Shown: positions 56,567-64,000 of the stretch, piece by piece
Position numbering within the stretch: position 1 is the stretch's first letter
How the letters are laid out: every line of letters begins with the position of its first letter
From: Myroides odoratus
GTDB taxonomy: Bacteria > Bacteroidota > Bacteroidia > Flavobacteriales > Flavobacteriaceae
DNA length: 64,000 nt
Direction: 5' to 3'
Assembly: GCF_001549985.1 (NCBI RefSeq)
Contig: NZ_LROZ01000006.1
Coordinates: 167,779 to 231,778, forward strand
Program-made: the position numbers and the translations under genes
Notes under the pieces: generated by a model
The model's database searches: none
Seen by the model: only the letters and a program-made list of their open reading frames with translations
Told to the model about the DNA's origin: nothing

Positions 56567-58015
56567 ATGACGAAGTATAAAGTAGGAAAACTAGTTATTG
56601 CCCTTGTTGCACTTGTTTTTTTTAGTTCATGTGAGAAAGATTCTAATAACGGAAATACGGATGAACGAGAGTTTATCGTAGCATTTGATAATCCATCGAT
56701 TCCCTATAGGGAAATTGAAACAACAAGAGAAATTAAACTTGTGTTTTCTGATGTTGCTCAAGAAGAGGGCTCAGTAGAAATTCAAATTATTCCGAGTAAA
56801 GCAATCTATGATGTTGATTTCTCTACTTTGCCTAAGGCAACAGGTGATAAATTAATCGTGCCAATTGCAAAGGGAACAAAGAGCAGTTCTTTTACCTTTG
56901 AAAATTTAATTTTTCCTTATGATCGAATGGATAAAACCATTCAATTCAATATCGTAAAGATTAATTATGCGGCCAAAACACCTAAAATTCAAGGCTATAA
57001 TGTCATGATGATTAGCTTTGATACTTCTTTGGGTGGAATTATGACACCAAATGTTGGAGGACCAACTCAGCCGAATCAGGTGTATGTTGATTTAGGTGGA
57101 AAGGCGATGTACGAAGTAAAACGCAATTCATGGGATTTAGCTTTTGATAGTAGTGGTGAATTTAGAGTGCGCCTGAATGGTTCTGTCTATATGGCTGCAG
57201 GGGTTATTAAAGGAGTAAATGCTATTGATGATGTACGCGAAGACAATACCATCCGCGAGATGAAAAATGTAGTGAAGATTGGAACTTTTGATCCAGCGAA
57301 CTTAGCATACATTGATGACCCATCAGGTGATGCTTCTAAAACTGCAATTTCTGCTATTTCAGATGTTGATGCAAATAATAAAGTGTATCTCGTTAATATG
57401 GGCTTTGACCCCGGAATGGATGCGGTTGAACCAGGATCGGTTTTAGTAACTGGTAAAGAGCGCGGTTGGAAAAAAGTACGTATTCTAAAACGTGAAGGAG
57501 GGTATTTATTACAATATGCTGATATTAATGATAGTACGCATAAAGAAGTAATGATTCCAAAATCACCAGGGTTTAATTTTACATTCTTTAGTTTCAATAC
57601 CAATAGTATTGTACAGGTAGAACCAAGTAAAACAAAGTGGGATTTAAATTTTACAGTGTTTACCAATAAAGTCGATCAAGCAGGTGACCCGAAAGGATCT
57701 TACGGTTATTCCGATTTTATTGTGCACAATAGCTATGGAGGAGTAAAAGCATATAAAGTAATTATACCTGCGGGAGATAAGAATTTCTATAAAGCTTATA
57801 ACTTGCAAAGCGTACAAGAAAGCGAATTGTCCGAAGATTTTACTACAATAGGTGGTACTTGGAGAGAAGTAGCCAACGCCAAGGTATTATATAAAAATGT
57901 GTTTTATGTCATCAAAGATGCCAAAGGACATTATTATAAAATGCGAATGCTCGATTTCTTCAATGAAAAGGGAGATCGTGGATATCCAAAATTTGAATAT
58001 GCTCTATTGAGATAG
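56567..58015 (+). CDS. HmuY-like haem-binding lipoprotein, large form
   Basis: Surface-directed lipoprotein of 482 aa (lipobox FSSC, Cys22). Residues about 35-145 look like a Calx-beta-type sandwich (YDVDFSTLP, VPIAKGTKSSSFTF). Two later segments each carry the HmuY-style Trp-Asp-Leu strand: NSWDLAFDSSGEFRVRLNG near residue 187 and KWDLNFTVFTN near 365. HmuY of Porphyromonas (about 216 aa) binds haem and passes it to a TonB receptor; this protein is more than twice as long and may hold two modules. It starts 2 bases after the receptor gene. The His ligands of the known HmuY are not identified here. Confidence 0.75.
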   Translation: MTKYKVGKLVIALVALVFFSSCEKDSNNGNTDEREFIVAFDNPSIPYREIETTREIKLVFSDVAQEEGSVEIQIIPSKAIYDVDFSTLPKATGDKLIVPIAKGTKSSSFTFENLIFPYDRMDKTIQFNIVKINYAAKTPKIQGYNVMMISFDTSLGGIMTPNVGGPTQPNQVYVDLGGKAMYEVKRNSWDLAFDSSGEFRVRLNGSVYMAAGVIKGVNAIDDVREDNTIREMKNVVKIGTFDPANLAYIDDPSGDASKTAISAISDVDANNKVYLVNMGFDPGMDAVEPGSVLVTGKERGWKKVRILKREGGYLLQYADINDSTHKEVMIPKSPGFNFTFFSFNTNSIVQVEPSKTKWDLNFTVFTNKVDQAGDPKGSYGYSDFIVHNSYGGVKAYKVIIPAGDKNFYKAYNLQSVQESELSEDFTTIGGTWREVANAKVLYKNVFYVIKDAKGHYYKMRMLDFFNEKGDRGYPKFEYALLR

Positions 58016-58138
58016 AGATAGAAAATAGTTAAGAGTATATAGGGGTTAGTTGTCGCACTCTATATGTTGAATTCAATCGAATGGCAAATAGCTTTTTGTA
58101 TTTGTTCTTTATTGAGTTGTTAGTTTATTTTTGTTAGG

Positions 58139-58168
58139 AAAACCCCGAAGTAGTCTTTCGGGGTTTTT
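58139..58168 (+). terminator. Terminator of the receptor/HmuY operon
   Basis: The 11-bp stem AAAACCCCGAA / TTCGGGGTTTT has a 7-nt loop and is followed by T. It lies about 125 bases after the HmuY-like stop. Confidence 0.88.
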
Positions 58169-58245
58169 CGTTTTAAATCTTTCTTTTTTAACTGCATAAC
58201 AGAAAATAATATGCGCATATATTATGTGGACTCATTCTAAATAAC

Positions 58246-58253
58246 TATCTTTG
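58246..58253 (+). promoter_or_regulatory. Promoter -7 element of methyltransferase gene
   Basis: TATCTTTG is an exact match, 16 bases before the ATG. The palindrome ATATGCGCATAT (58210-58221) lies just upstream of the -33 position and could be an operator. A purine-rich AAAAGGA precedes the start codon. Confidence 0.55.
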
Positions 58254-58269
58254 AGCAAAATTAAAAGGA

Positions 58270-58926
58270 ATGAGTAATTTAGATTTAAATGAGGTAGCAA
58301 ATCAACTGCGATGCCCTTCTGGACAAGCAGGTGAAGAGTTGGCAGAAGTAATGTTTAAATCAAATAGCAACATGATTTACAAAACTGTAGATCGGTTGCA
58401 ATTGCATGAAGAAGAAACCGTTTTAGAAATTGGATTTGGAAGTGCTAAACATTTGCCTTACATTTTTTCAACCGCTCAAGGCCTTCAGTATTATGGCGTA
58501 GAAATCTCTCCCTTAATGTTAGAAATGGCAATGAAAGTCAAGGAGTCGCTGAGTCAAGAAAAGATTGAATTACAATTGTCGGAAGAATTAAATACGCTTT
58601 CTTATCCAGATAAATTTTTTAATCATTGCTTTTCCGTAAATACAGTTTATTTCTGGAAGGATCCCGTGAAGTATTTTACAGAGATTTACCGTGTACTAAA
58701 ACCAGGAGGAAGTATTGCCTTGTCATATATACGAGAAGATTTTGCGCAACAACAGCCATTTGCTAAAGAAGAAGTTTTTCATTTTTACCGAACAGAGTGG
58801 TTAATCCGAATTATGACTAATATTGGTTATAGTCATGTAGAACGTTGGCAGTATATTGAAAACACACTAGATAAAGTAGGTAATAAAGTAATTCGACCTT
58901 TTGTTGTATTAAAAGGAAAGAAGTGA
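58270..58926 (+). CDS. Class I SAM-dependent methyltransferase
   Basis: Cytosolic methyltransferase of 218 aa. The SAM-binding motif I is VLEIGFGSAKHLPYI (near residue 55), the acidic motif II is YGVEISPLML, and the post-motif region LKPGGSIALSYIRED is in place. The fold is that of the UbiE/small-molecule group, but no substrate can be named. It is transcribed alone. Confidence 0.85.
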   Translation: MSNLDLNEVANQLRCPSGQAGEELAEVMFKSNSNMIYKTVDRLQLHEEETVLEIGFGSAKHLPYIFSTAQGLQYYGVEISPLMLEMAMKVKESLSQEKIELQLSEELNTLSYPDKFFNHCFSVNTVYFWKDPVKYFTEIYRVLKPGGSIALSYIREDFAQQQPFAKEEVFHFYRTEWLIRIMTNIGYSHVERWQYIENTLDKVGNKVIRPFVVLKGKK

Positions 58927-58967
58927 GTTTTAAGTTAGGTCTATTGTTAAAAATGAGTTTGCGAATT

Positions 58968-58998
58968 TTGTAAACGAGTTTATATTATTTTAACTTCG
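58968..58998 (+). promoter_or_regulatory. Promoter of xpt
   Basis: TTG (58968-58970), a 20-nt spacer, then TAACTTCG (58991-58998), one mismatch from the -7 consensus. The start of transcription is expected near 59003, giving a leader of about 68 nt. Confidence 0.6.
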
Positions 58999-58999
58999 C

Positions 59000-59050
59000 G
59001 TAATTATATTACCCCAAAAAGGAGATTCAAACTGATCTCCTTTATTTATT
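59000..59050 (+). promoter_or_regulatory. Two-hairpin leader before xpt (candidate purine-responsive attenuator)
   Basis: The leader holds a small GTAAT-tat-ATTAC hairpin (59000-59012) and a second hairpin, AAAGGAGAT / ATCTCCTTT, with an 8-nt loop (about 59018-59043) followed by the T-rich TTTATTTATT. I do not see a purine-riboswitch three-way junction. It could be an attenuator or a plain leader. Confidence 0.45.
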
Positions 59051-59070
59051 CATAGACAACACACAAAATA

Positions 59071-59637
59071 ATGGAATTATTACGTCAACGAATTCTTCAA
59101 GATGGTAGATGTTTTGAAGGAGGAATTTTAAAAGTAGATAGCTTTATCAATCACCAAATGGACCCCGTTTTAATGAAGTCTATTGGAGTAGAGTTTGTCC
59201 GTCGATTTGCTGGAACTAAAGTAAACAAGATCATGACCATTGAAGCAAGTGGAATTGCACCTGCAATCATGACAGGATATTTACTCAATCTTCCTGTGGT
59301 GTTTGCAAAGAAAAAGAAACCGAGCACGATGGAGCATATGTTGCATACGCAAATCCATTCTTTTACAAAAGATAGAACGTATGATGTAGTGATTAGCAAT
59401 GATTTTCTAACTCCTGATGATCACGTACTTTTTGTGGATGACTTCCTAGCGTATGGAAATGCTGCTGTAGGCGTATTAGATTTGATAGAACAATCTGGAG
59501 CGACTTTAGTTGGAATGGGCTTTATCATTGAAAAAGCTTTTCAAGAAGGACGAAAGTTACTAGAAGAAAAAGGGGTTCGCGTTGAATCTTTAGCTATTAT
59601 AGATGATCTTTCTAATTGTACGATTACAATTCGATAA
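59071..59637 (+). CDS. xpt: Xanthine phosphoribosyltransferase
   Basis: Purine salvage enzyme (188 aa) that forms XMP from xanthine and PRPP. The PRPP loop is [15 protein letters not shown] near residue 125. The N-terminal [20 protein letters not shown] and [11 protein letters not shown] segments are typical of Xpt, distinguishing it from adenine phosphoribosyltransferase. Complements hpt elsewhere in the window. It has its own promoter, leader structure and terminator. Confidence 0.93.
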   Translation: MELLRQRILQDGRCFEGGILKVDSFINHQMDPVLMKSIGVEFVRRFAGTKVNKIMTIEASGIAPAIMTGYLLNLPVVFAKKKKPSTMEHMLHTQIHSFTKDRTYDVVISNDFLTPDDHVLFVDDFLAYGNAAVGVLDLIEQSGATLVGMGFIIEKAFQEGRKLLEEKGVRVESLAIIDDLSNCTITIR

Positions 59638-59643
59638 AAATAT

Positions 59644-59673
59644 AAAGCCTCTTCCTTGTGAAGGGGCTTTTTT
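59644..59673 (+). terminator. Terminator of xpt
   Basis: An 11-bp stem, AAAGCCTCTTC / GAAGGGGCTTT with one T.G pair, has a 5-nt loop and six T. It begins 6 bases after the stop codon. Confidence 0.88.
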
Positions 59674-59791
59674 ATAGGGACTAGCTGCTTGGGAATTTAG
59701 ATATGTTAAACTATTTCTATTGGATTAGTGTATTCTTTTTTTATTGATTACTTTAATAGCTTACAAAAACTAATTCACCAGATTAAATATT

Positions 59792-60799
59792 ATGAATAAA
59801 AATATAGCCTATTCTTTCCTCGATTTAGCTGTTATTGGCGCCGAAAAATCGACGAAAGAAACATTAAACAATGTCTTAGTTACCGCTCAACATGCTGAGC
59901 AACTTAATTATACCCGTTTTTGGTTAGCTGAACATCACAATATGCCGCATATTGCAAGTTCTGCTACTTCAGTTCTGATTGGTTATATCGCAGGCGGAAC
60001 AGAAAAAATACGCGTTGGATCTGGGGGGATTATGTTACCCAATCACCCTCCTTTGGTAATTGCAGAGCAATTTGGTACTTTGGAATCATTGTATCCCAAT
60101 AGAATTGACTTAGGATTGGGGAGAGCACCAGGTACGGATCAGCTCACTGCAATGGCATTGAGAAGAAATGATACGATGAGTGCCAATTTCTTTCCACAGC
60201 AAATACAAGAATTAAAAACGTTTTTTAGTGCATCTAATTCAGATGCAAAAGTAAGAGCCTTTCCTGGAGAAGGATTGGATATTCCGTTTTGGATTTTGGG
60301 ATCGAGTACGGATAGTGCCTATTTGGCTGCCGAATTGGGATTGCCTTATGCTTTTGCTAGTCATTTTGCACCAGATCAAATTCAAATGGCTGGAAAAATC
60401 TATAGAAATAATTTTAAACCTTCAACGCAACTAGATAAACCATACTTTATGCCTTGTGTTAATGCCATTTTAGCGGACTCTGCGCATGAAGCTGAAAAAT
60501 TGGCGACTTCCTTTTATCGCATGTTCTTGGGAATTATCAGAAATGATAGAAAACCACTGCAACCACCTATTGAATCTATGCAAGGAATCTGGAATGTACA
60601 AGAGGAGGCTGCGGTTTACAATATGACCGCTTGTTCTTTTATTGGAACCAAAGAAGAGATACTACCAGAACTCAATCGCTTCTGTGAAGTACTAGAAGTG
60701 GATGAACTAATGATCACAACACCAATCTATGATTATGACAAGCGCAAGCACAGCATGCAGTTATTTGCAGAAGTCATGCAAAATTTGCAACAATCTTAA
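59792..60799 (+). CDS. Luciferase-like flavin monooxygenase
   Basis: TIM-barrel flavin-dependent oxidoreductase of the bacterial-luciferase superfamily (335 aa). Characteristic segments are [20 protein letters not shown] near residue 46, [20 protein letters not shown] near 75 and [13 protein letters not shown] near 108. The group resembles E. coli YhbW; substrates are generally unknown and light emission is not expected. No partner flavin reductase is adjacent. The promoter of the next gene begins within its 3' end. Confidence 0.87.
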   Translation: MNKNIAYSFLDLAVIGAEKSTKETLNNVLVTAQHAEQLNYTRFWLAEHHNMPHIASSATSVLIGYIAGGTEKIRVGSGGIMLPNHPPLVIAEQFGTLESLYPNRIDLGLGRAPGTDQLTAMALRRNDTMSANFFPQQIQELKTFFSASNSDAKVRAFPGEGLDIPFWILGSSTDSAYLAAELGLPYAFASHFAPDQIQMAGKIYRNNFKPSTQLDKPYFMPCVNAILADSAHEAEKLATSFYRMFLGIIRNDRKPLQPPIESMQGIWNVQEEAAVYNMTACSFIGTKEEILPELNRFCEVLEVDELMITTPIYDYDKRKHSMQLFAEVMQNLQQS

Positions 60800-60816
60800 T
60801 TTTGTGTGTATTTTTG
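60785..60816 (+). promoter_or_regulatory. Promoter of small lipoprotein gene, overlapping the upstream gene end
   Basis: TTG at 60785-60787, a 21-nt spacer and TATTTTTG at 60809-60816. The TTG lies inside the monooxygenase coding region; the ATG follows 21 bases after the -7 element. Confidence 0.6.
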
Positions 60817-60837
60817 TTGGACTAAATCAAAATAAAT

Positions 60838-61386
60838 ATGATCAAGAAAATTGGAACCTTCGTACTTCTTTTAACTGTATTGGTAGGATGTACTAATAAA
60901 ACCACTTATATTGAAGTTGTACAGGATGATAAATTCAGTGTTGAAGTTCCCAGCACCATGCAAAAAACTAGAGCGCTAAATGGAGAGGCGACCCTTCAAT
61001 TGCAAAATGTACAAGAAGAACTTTACCTGATTGCTATTAAAGAAAATAAAGGTGAAATTGATGAGTTATTCAAGGCAACAACAGGAGAAGAAGAAAATAT
61101 ATTCACTCAGTTTTCAGATACAACACTAGAATATTTAACTGCTACATTAGAAGAATTTGAACCAAGTGAATTAAAACTTCAAGATCAAACGATTAATAAC
61201 TTGCCAGCAAGAGTAGTTGATTTTACAGCAAGAGTTGGAGGATTGGATGTTTATTATAAGTTTGCTGCTTTTGATGGAAAAGAAGATTACTATCAAGTAT
61301 TGACTTGGACGTTAAAAGAATACAAAGACAAGAATCAAGAGCAAATGAATAAAATGGTTGACAGCTTCAAAGAAGTTGCAAAATAA
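60838..61386 (+). CDS. Hypothetical lipoprotein
   Basis: The protein (182 aa) is not recognised. It has a lipoprotein signal with lipobox LVGC (Cys18). The remainder is a mixed alpha/beta domain with the look of small periplasmic proteins of the PsbP/DcrB type (FSVEVPSTMQK near the N-terminus, NLPARVVDFTARVGG in the middle, YYQVLTWTLKEYKDKNQEQM near the end); this comparison is by general pattern only. Its last stop base touches the terminator shared with the convergent M3 peptidase gene. Confidence 0.7.
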   Translation: MIKKIGTFVLLLTVLVGCTNKTTYIEVVQDDKFSVEVPSTMQKTRALNGEATLQLQNVQEELYLIAIKENKGEIDELFKATTGEEENIFTQFSDTTLEYLTATLEEFEPSELKLQDQTINNLPARVVDFTARVGGLDVYYKFAAFDGKEDYYQVLTWTLKEYKDKNQEQMNKMVDSFKEVAK

Positions 61387-61420
61387 AAAAAAGTCAGAGC
61401 AATTTGCTCTGACTTTTTTT
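61386..61420. terminator. Bidirectional palindromic terminator
   Basis: Arms of 17 bases, with core AGTCAGAGCAA / TTGCTCTGACT around a single T and A/T runs outside, fill the entire gap between two convergent genes. In RNA the innermost pairs would open to form the loop. Confidence 0.92.
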
Positions 61421-61421
61421 G

Positions 61422-63587
61422 TTAGATTTTAGCATCTAATTTATTGTTGTTTTTGAATGCGGTTTTTTGATCAAACCCTTTCATCTTTAAATAAGCATCA
61501 ATCGTTGCATCTTTTCCTCTAAATTCGCGATACATTTCATCAGATGGTTTTGTATTTCCTTTTGATAAAATCTTATCTCTGAAAATTTGTCCATTTTTAC
61601 GGTTCATTCCACCGTTGTCCATCAGCCATTGGAAAGCATCATTGTCTAGTGTTTCTGCCCAAGTGTAAGAATAGTACCCTGCTGCATAGCCTCCTCCAAA
61701 TACGTGATTGAAGAATGAAGAGCGGTATCTTGGGGGTACTGTAGTTAGATTAATCCCATATTTAGCTAAAGCTTCTTGTTCAAATGTAGCGACATCTTTT
61801 ATATCAGCTGTAGATGAAATCGTATGCCACTCCATATCCAATAAAGAAGCACTTAAAATTTCAGTTAATCCATACCCAATATTAAAGTTTTGAGCCGCTT
61901 TCATCTTTGCAATTAAACTCTCCGGAATTACCTCTCCAGTTTTATAATGCTTAGCATAGTTGGTTAATACCTCAGGTAAAAAAGCAAAATGCTCATGGAA
62001 CTGTGATGGTAATTCAACAAAATCACGAGATACACTTGTACCAGCAACAGTTGGATAGGTTACATCTGATAAAAATCCATGAAGCCCATGTCCAAATTCA
62101 TGGAACATTGTGATTACTTCATCTGGAGATAATAGGGTTGGTTGACCTGCCGCAGGTTTCTGGTAGTTACAAACATTGTAAACAACAGGAGCTTGGTTTA
62201 ATAATTTCGATTGTGTGACGATACTACTCATCCATGCACCTCCGCGTTTCGATTCGCGTGCATAAAAGTCAACGTAAAATAATCCAATCGGACTTTTATC
62301 TTCATTGAAAATTTCAAAAACACGTACATCTTCTTGCCAAACAGGAATATCCTTGCGTTCGTGAAAAGTAATTCCATATAATTTTTCAGCCATAAAGAAC
62401 ACACCATGCTCCAATACAGCATTCATTTCGAAGTATGGTTTTACTTCATTTAGATTCAACGCGTATTTCTGTTCTCTAATTTTCTCAGCATAATAATCCC
62501 AATCAGCTGCGGTCAAAGTAAATGGATCAGCTTCTTTATTGATTAGGTCTTGAATTTCCTTCGCCTCTTGTGTAGCTGAACCAACTGCATAAGGGCTTAA
62601 TTGCTCCATTAATTTTTTTGCTTGATCTGGTTTCTTAGCCATACTGCCTTGTAGGCTCCATTCCGCATAGTTTTTGAAACCTAATAATTCCGCTTTTTCT
62701 GCGCGTTTCTTTGCAATCGTAATTAAAGTCTCTCTTGTATCATTGTCATCTCCTTTTTCTGTGCGATTCCAACCTGCATCAAATAACTTTTTGCGTGATT
62801 CTTTCTTGTGTAAAGAAGCAGCAATTGGTTGTTGTGTTGTATTATTTAAAGGAATAGCGTATGTTCCATCTTCCTGTTTGAATGCTTCTAGTTCAGATTC
62901 AGTTAGGCCATCTAATTCTTCTTTGGTGAAGATAACACTTCCAGATTTAGTAGCAGCTAACAATTGATCCCCAAATTTTGTAGTAAGTGAAGCCAATTCC
63001 TGATTCAGTTGCTTCAGTGTTTCTTTTTGTTCCGGTTTTAAGTTAGCCCCAGAACGAATAAATTCTTGATAGTATACATCAAGTACACGCGCTTGCTCAC
63101 TTGTTAATCCCAAAGAAGCTTGTTGGTCATGTAGTTGTTTTACTCTTTGAAAAAGAGCATCGTTAAGGTATATCCCATCATTATGTGCCGCAAACTTTGG
63201 TGATAATTCTTGGTTAATTGCTTTAATCTCATCATTGGTATGTGCACCGACTAATAAATGAAAAACAGAACTTACGCGTTTCAATAAAGCATTAGATTTT
63301 TCTAATGCTGTAATTGTATTGTCAAAAGTAGGAGCTTCTGTATTTGCAGTGATTGCATCAATGGCTTCTACTTGGCGACGCATACCTTCTAAAATAGCAG
63401 GTTTAAAGTCTTTGTTTTTTATTTTTTCAAAATCGGCTGTTTGATAAGGTAATGTACTTTCAGCAAAAAATGCATTGCTCTCATCCCAATTTGGGTTTGC
63501 ATCAGCTTGATCTGGATTTTGTTTGCACGAAATACTAAATAAAGTTATCCCCGTTAAAGTACCTACAATAGCTTTTTTTACATACAT
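61422..63587 (-). CDS. M3 family metallopeptidase lipoprotein (Dcp-like)
   Basis: Zinc oligopeptidase of 721 aa. The active-site motif is MFHEFGHGLHGFLS (near residue 497), and the third ligand Glu lies about 28 residues further on in DFVELPSQFHEHF. The Dcp subfamily pattern is seen in KRGGAWMSSIV and PRYRSSFFNHVFGGGYAAGYYSYTWAE. Unlike E. coli Dcp, it has a lipoprotein signal (lipobox SISC, Cys21), so it should work in the periplasm or on the envelope, trimming peptides alongside the S46 and M28 enzymes. It has its own -7 element. Confidence 0.92.
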   Translation of the reverse strand: MYVKKAIVGTLTGITLFSISCKQNPDQADANPNWDESNAFFAESTLPYQTADFEKIKNKDFKPAILEGMRRQVEAIDAITANTEAPTFDNTITALEKSNALLKRVSSVFHLLVGAHTNDEIKAINQELSPKFAAHNDGIYLNDALFQRVKQLHDQQASLGLTSEQARVLDVYYQEFIRSGANLKPEQKETLKQLNQELASLTTKFGDQLLAATKSGSVIFTKEELDGLTESELEAFKQEDGTYAIPLNNTTQQPIAASLHKKESRKKLFDAGWNRTEKGDDNDTRETLITIAKKRAEKAELLGFKNYAEWSLQGSMAKKPDQAKKLMEQLSPYAVGSATQEAKEIQDLINKEADPFTLTAADWDYYAEKIREQKYALNLNEVKPYFEMNAVLEHGVFFMAEKLYGITFHERKDIPVWQEDVRVFEIFNEDKSPIGLFYVDFYARESKRGGAWMSSIVTQSKLLNQAPVVYNVCNYQKPAAGQPTLLSPDEVITMFHEFGHGLHGFLSDVTYPTVAGTSVSRDFVELPSQFHEHFAFLPEVLTNYAKHYKTGEVIPESLIAKMKAAQNFNIGYGLTEILSASLLDMEWHTISSTADIKDVATFEQEALAKYGINLTTVPPRYRSSFFNHVFGGGYAAGYYSYTWAETLDNDAFQWLMDNGGMNRKNGQIFRDKILSKGNTKPSDEMYREFRGKDATIDAYLKMKGFDQKTAFKNNNKLDAKI

Positions 63588-63615
63588 AATAAGTAAAGTT
63601 TAAATAAATGAAATC

Positions 63616-63623
63616 CAAAGATA
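63616..63623 (-). promoter_or_regulatory. Promoter -7 element of M3 peptidase gene
   Basis: The minus strand reads TATCTTTG, an exact match, 28 bases before the start codon. Confidence 0.6.
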
Positions 63624-63653
63624 GAAATATATTATGAGAATTGCTTTTTGGTG

Positions 63654-63740
63654 AAGATGTTTGATGCTCTCCTTATATATAGGAATGCTTTTTTGTTTTT
63701 TTGTTTTTTGTAAAGATGTTTGATGCTCTCCTTATATATA
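63654..63740. repeat. 28-bp direct repeat, two copies 59 bp apart
   Basis: AAGATGTTTGATGCTCTCCT plus TATATATA occurs at 63654-63681 and again, identical, at 63713-63740. Both copies are preceded by a T-run and short TTTTTG-type sequence. No gene lies here. Confidence 0.9.
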
Positions 63741-63947
63741 TAGGTAGGGTTGTAATGGCTATATATTCCAAACTTACTTTGTTTTCTACAAAAGGATAAA
63801 GGGTTTATTTCTTGGAAGGCTAAGCGAAAAAGCAAAAAAGCAAAAAACCGCCACAGCTTTTGAAAAAAACTTTTGGCTGTAAGAGGCGTTATAGTAGGTA
63901 GTTGCGATTTAAATCGGAAATACTTTAAAAAAAAGGTTGAATAAAGT
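63741..63947. other. Intergenic region without recognisable gene
   Basis: AT-rich sequence between the direct repeat and the terminal promoter. I see no ORF with coding character and no RNA gene. Confidence 0.5.
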
Positions 63948-63977
63948 TTGGAAGTGGCTAAAAAGTGTCTACTTTTG
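63948..63977 (+). promoter_or_regulatory. Strong consensus promoter pointing out of the window
   Basis: TTG (63948-63950), a 19-nt spacer and TACTTTTG (63970-63977), a full match. The GC-richer start GCATCCGC and the lack of an ORF resemble promoters of stable-RNA operons in flavobacteria; an rRNA or tRNA operon may lie just beyond the window. Confidence 0.75.
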
Positions 63978-64000
63978 CATCCGCATTAAACAAGCAGACG

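Noticed and set aside
57187..57666. Minus-strand 159-residue ORF inside the HmuY-like gene
   Set aside because: It is a shadow of the real gene, with no promoter or family resemblance, and the sense frame carries clear motifs.
59003..59070. Guanine riboswitch in the xpt leader
   Set aside because: The leader is too short and lacks a three-way junction with two loop-loop contacting hairpins.

Overview
The window reads as chromosome of a low-GC, strictly aerobic member of the Bacteroidota, family Flavobacteriaceae. The protein sequences look closest to Myroides/Flavobacterium-type genomes, but that genus call is an inference from memory and was not searched. Supporting signs seen directly are promoters of the Bacteroidota form (TTG, about 19-21 nt, TAnnTTTG), few Shine-Dalgarno sites, many lipoproteins with SxC-type lipoboxes, a TonB receptor with a HmuY partner, an S46 dipeptidyl peptidase, zinc-free L36 and S14, and a str-S10-spc-alpha ribosomal cluster that runs on into carA, eno and gltA.

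Layout. 1-4.6 kb: the 3' part of the pyruvate dehydrogenase E2 gene, an M28 peptidase lipoprotein, an SDR, a SprT-like protein and mannose-1-phosphate guanylyltransferase. 4.6-8.9 kb: a minus-strand pair made of a PhoX-like lipoprotein and an imelysin-like/di-haem peroxidase fusion, then a fatty acid hydroxylase. 9-13.4 kb: purEK (minus), an orphan small transcription unit, then hpt, adk and obg. 13.6-19.4 kb: a complete mrpABCDEFG Na+/H+ antiporter operon. 19.4-30.9 kb: single housekeeping genes (S46 peptidase, DUF4190 pair, mpl, radC, YjjG-like HAD, rarA, rhomboid, rlmB, an Omp85-type outer-membrane protein) separated by strong palindromic terminators. 31-48 kb: rpsL-rpsG-fusA-rpsJ, then rplC through rplQ, including secY, infA, rpmJ and rpoA. 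48-52 kb: carA, eno, gltA. 52.4-54.3 kb: two amidinotransferase-fold hydrolases. 54.4-58 kb: TonB receptor plus a large HmuY-like lipoprotein. 58-63.6 kb: methyltransferase, xpt, luciferase-like monooxygenase, a small lipoprotein and an M3 peptidase. The last 40 bases carry a near-perfect strong promoter that points out of the window.

How the genes fit together. Most of the window is core metabolism and information processing: acetyl-CoA formation and its use (E2, citrate synthase), glycolysis (enolase), purine synthesis and salvage (purEK, hpt, adk, xpt), peptidoglycan recycling (mpl), translation and secretion. The accessory layer is envelope-directed: peptidases that suit a peptide-degrading lifestyle, haem/metal acquisition (TonB receptor and HmuY) and a periplasmic peroxidase.

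I found no phage, insertion sequence, CRISPR array, tRNA or rRNA gene. The best leads are regulatory rather than a new protein system: (i) an orphan promoter-to-terminator unit of about 155 nt at 10.88-11.07 kb; (ii) a 19-bp hairpin with three G.U pairs between rpsJ and rplC; (iii) a terminator-like structured leader directly before rpsD; (iv) a 17-bp inverted repeat abutting the -7 element of the haem-type receptor operon; (v) a structured leader before xpt; (vi) a set of loopless palindromic bidirectional terminators, one of them a 56-bp perfect palindrome.
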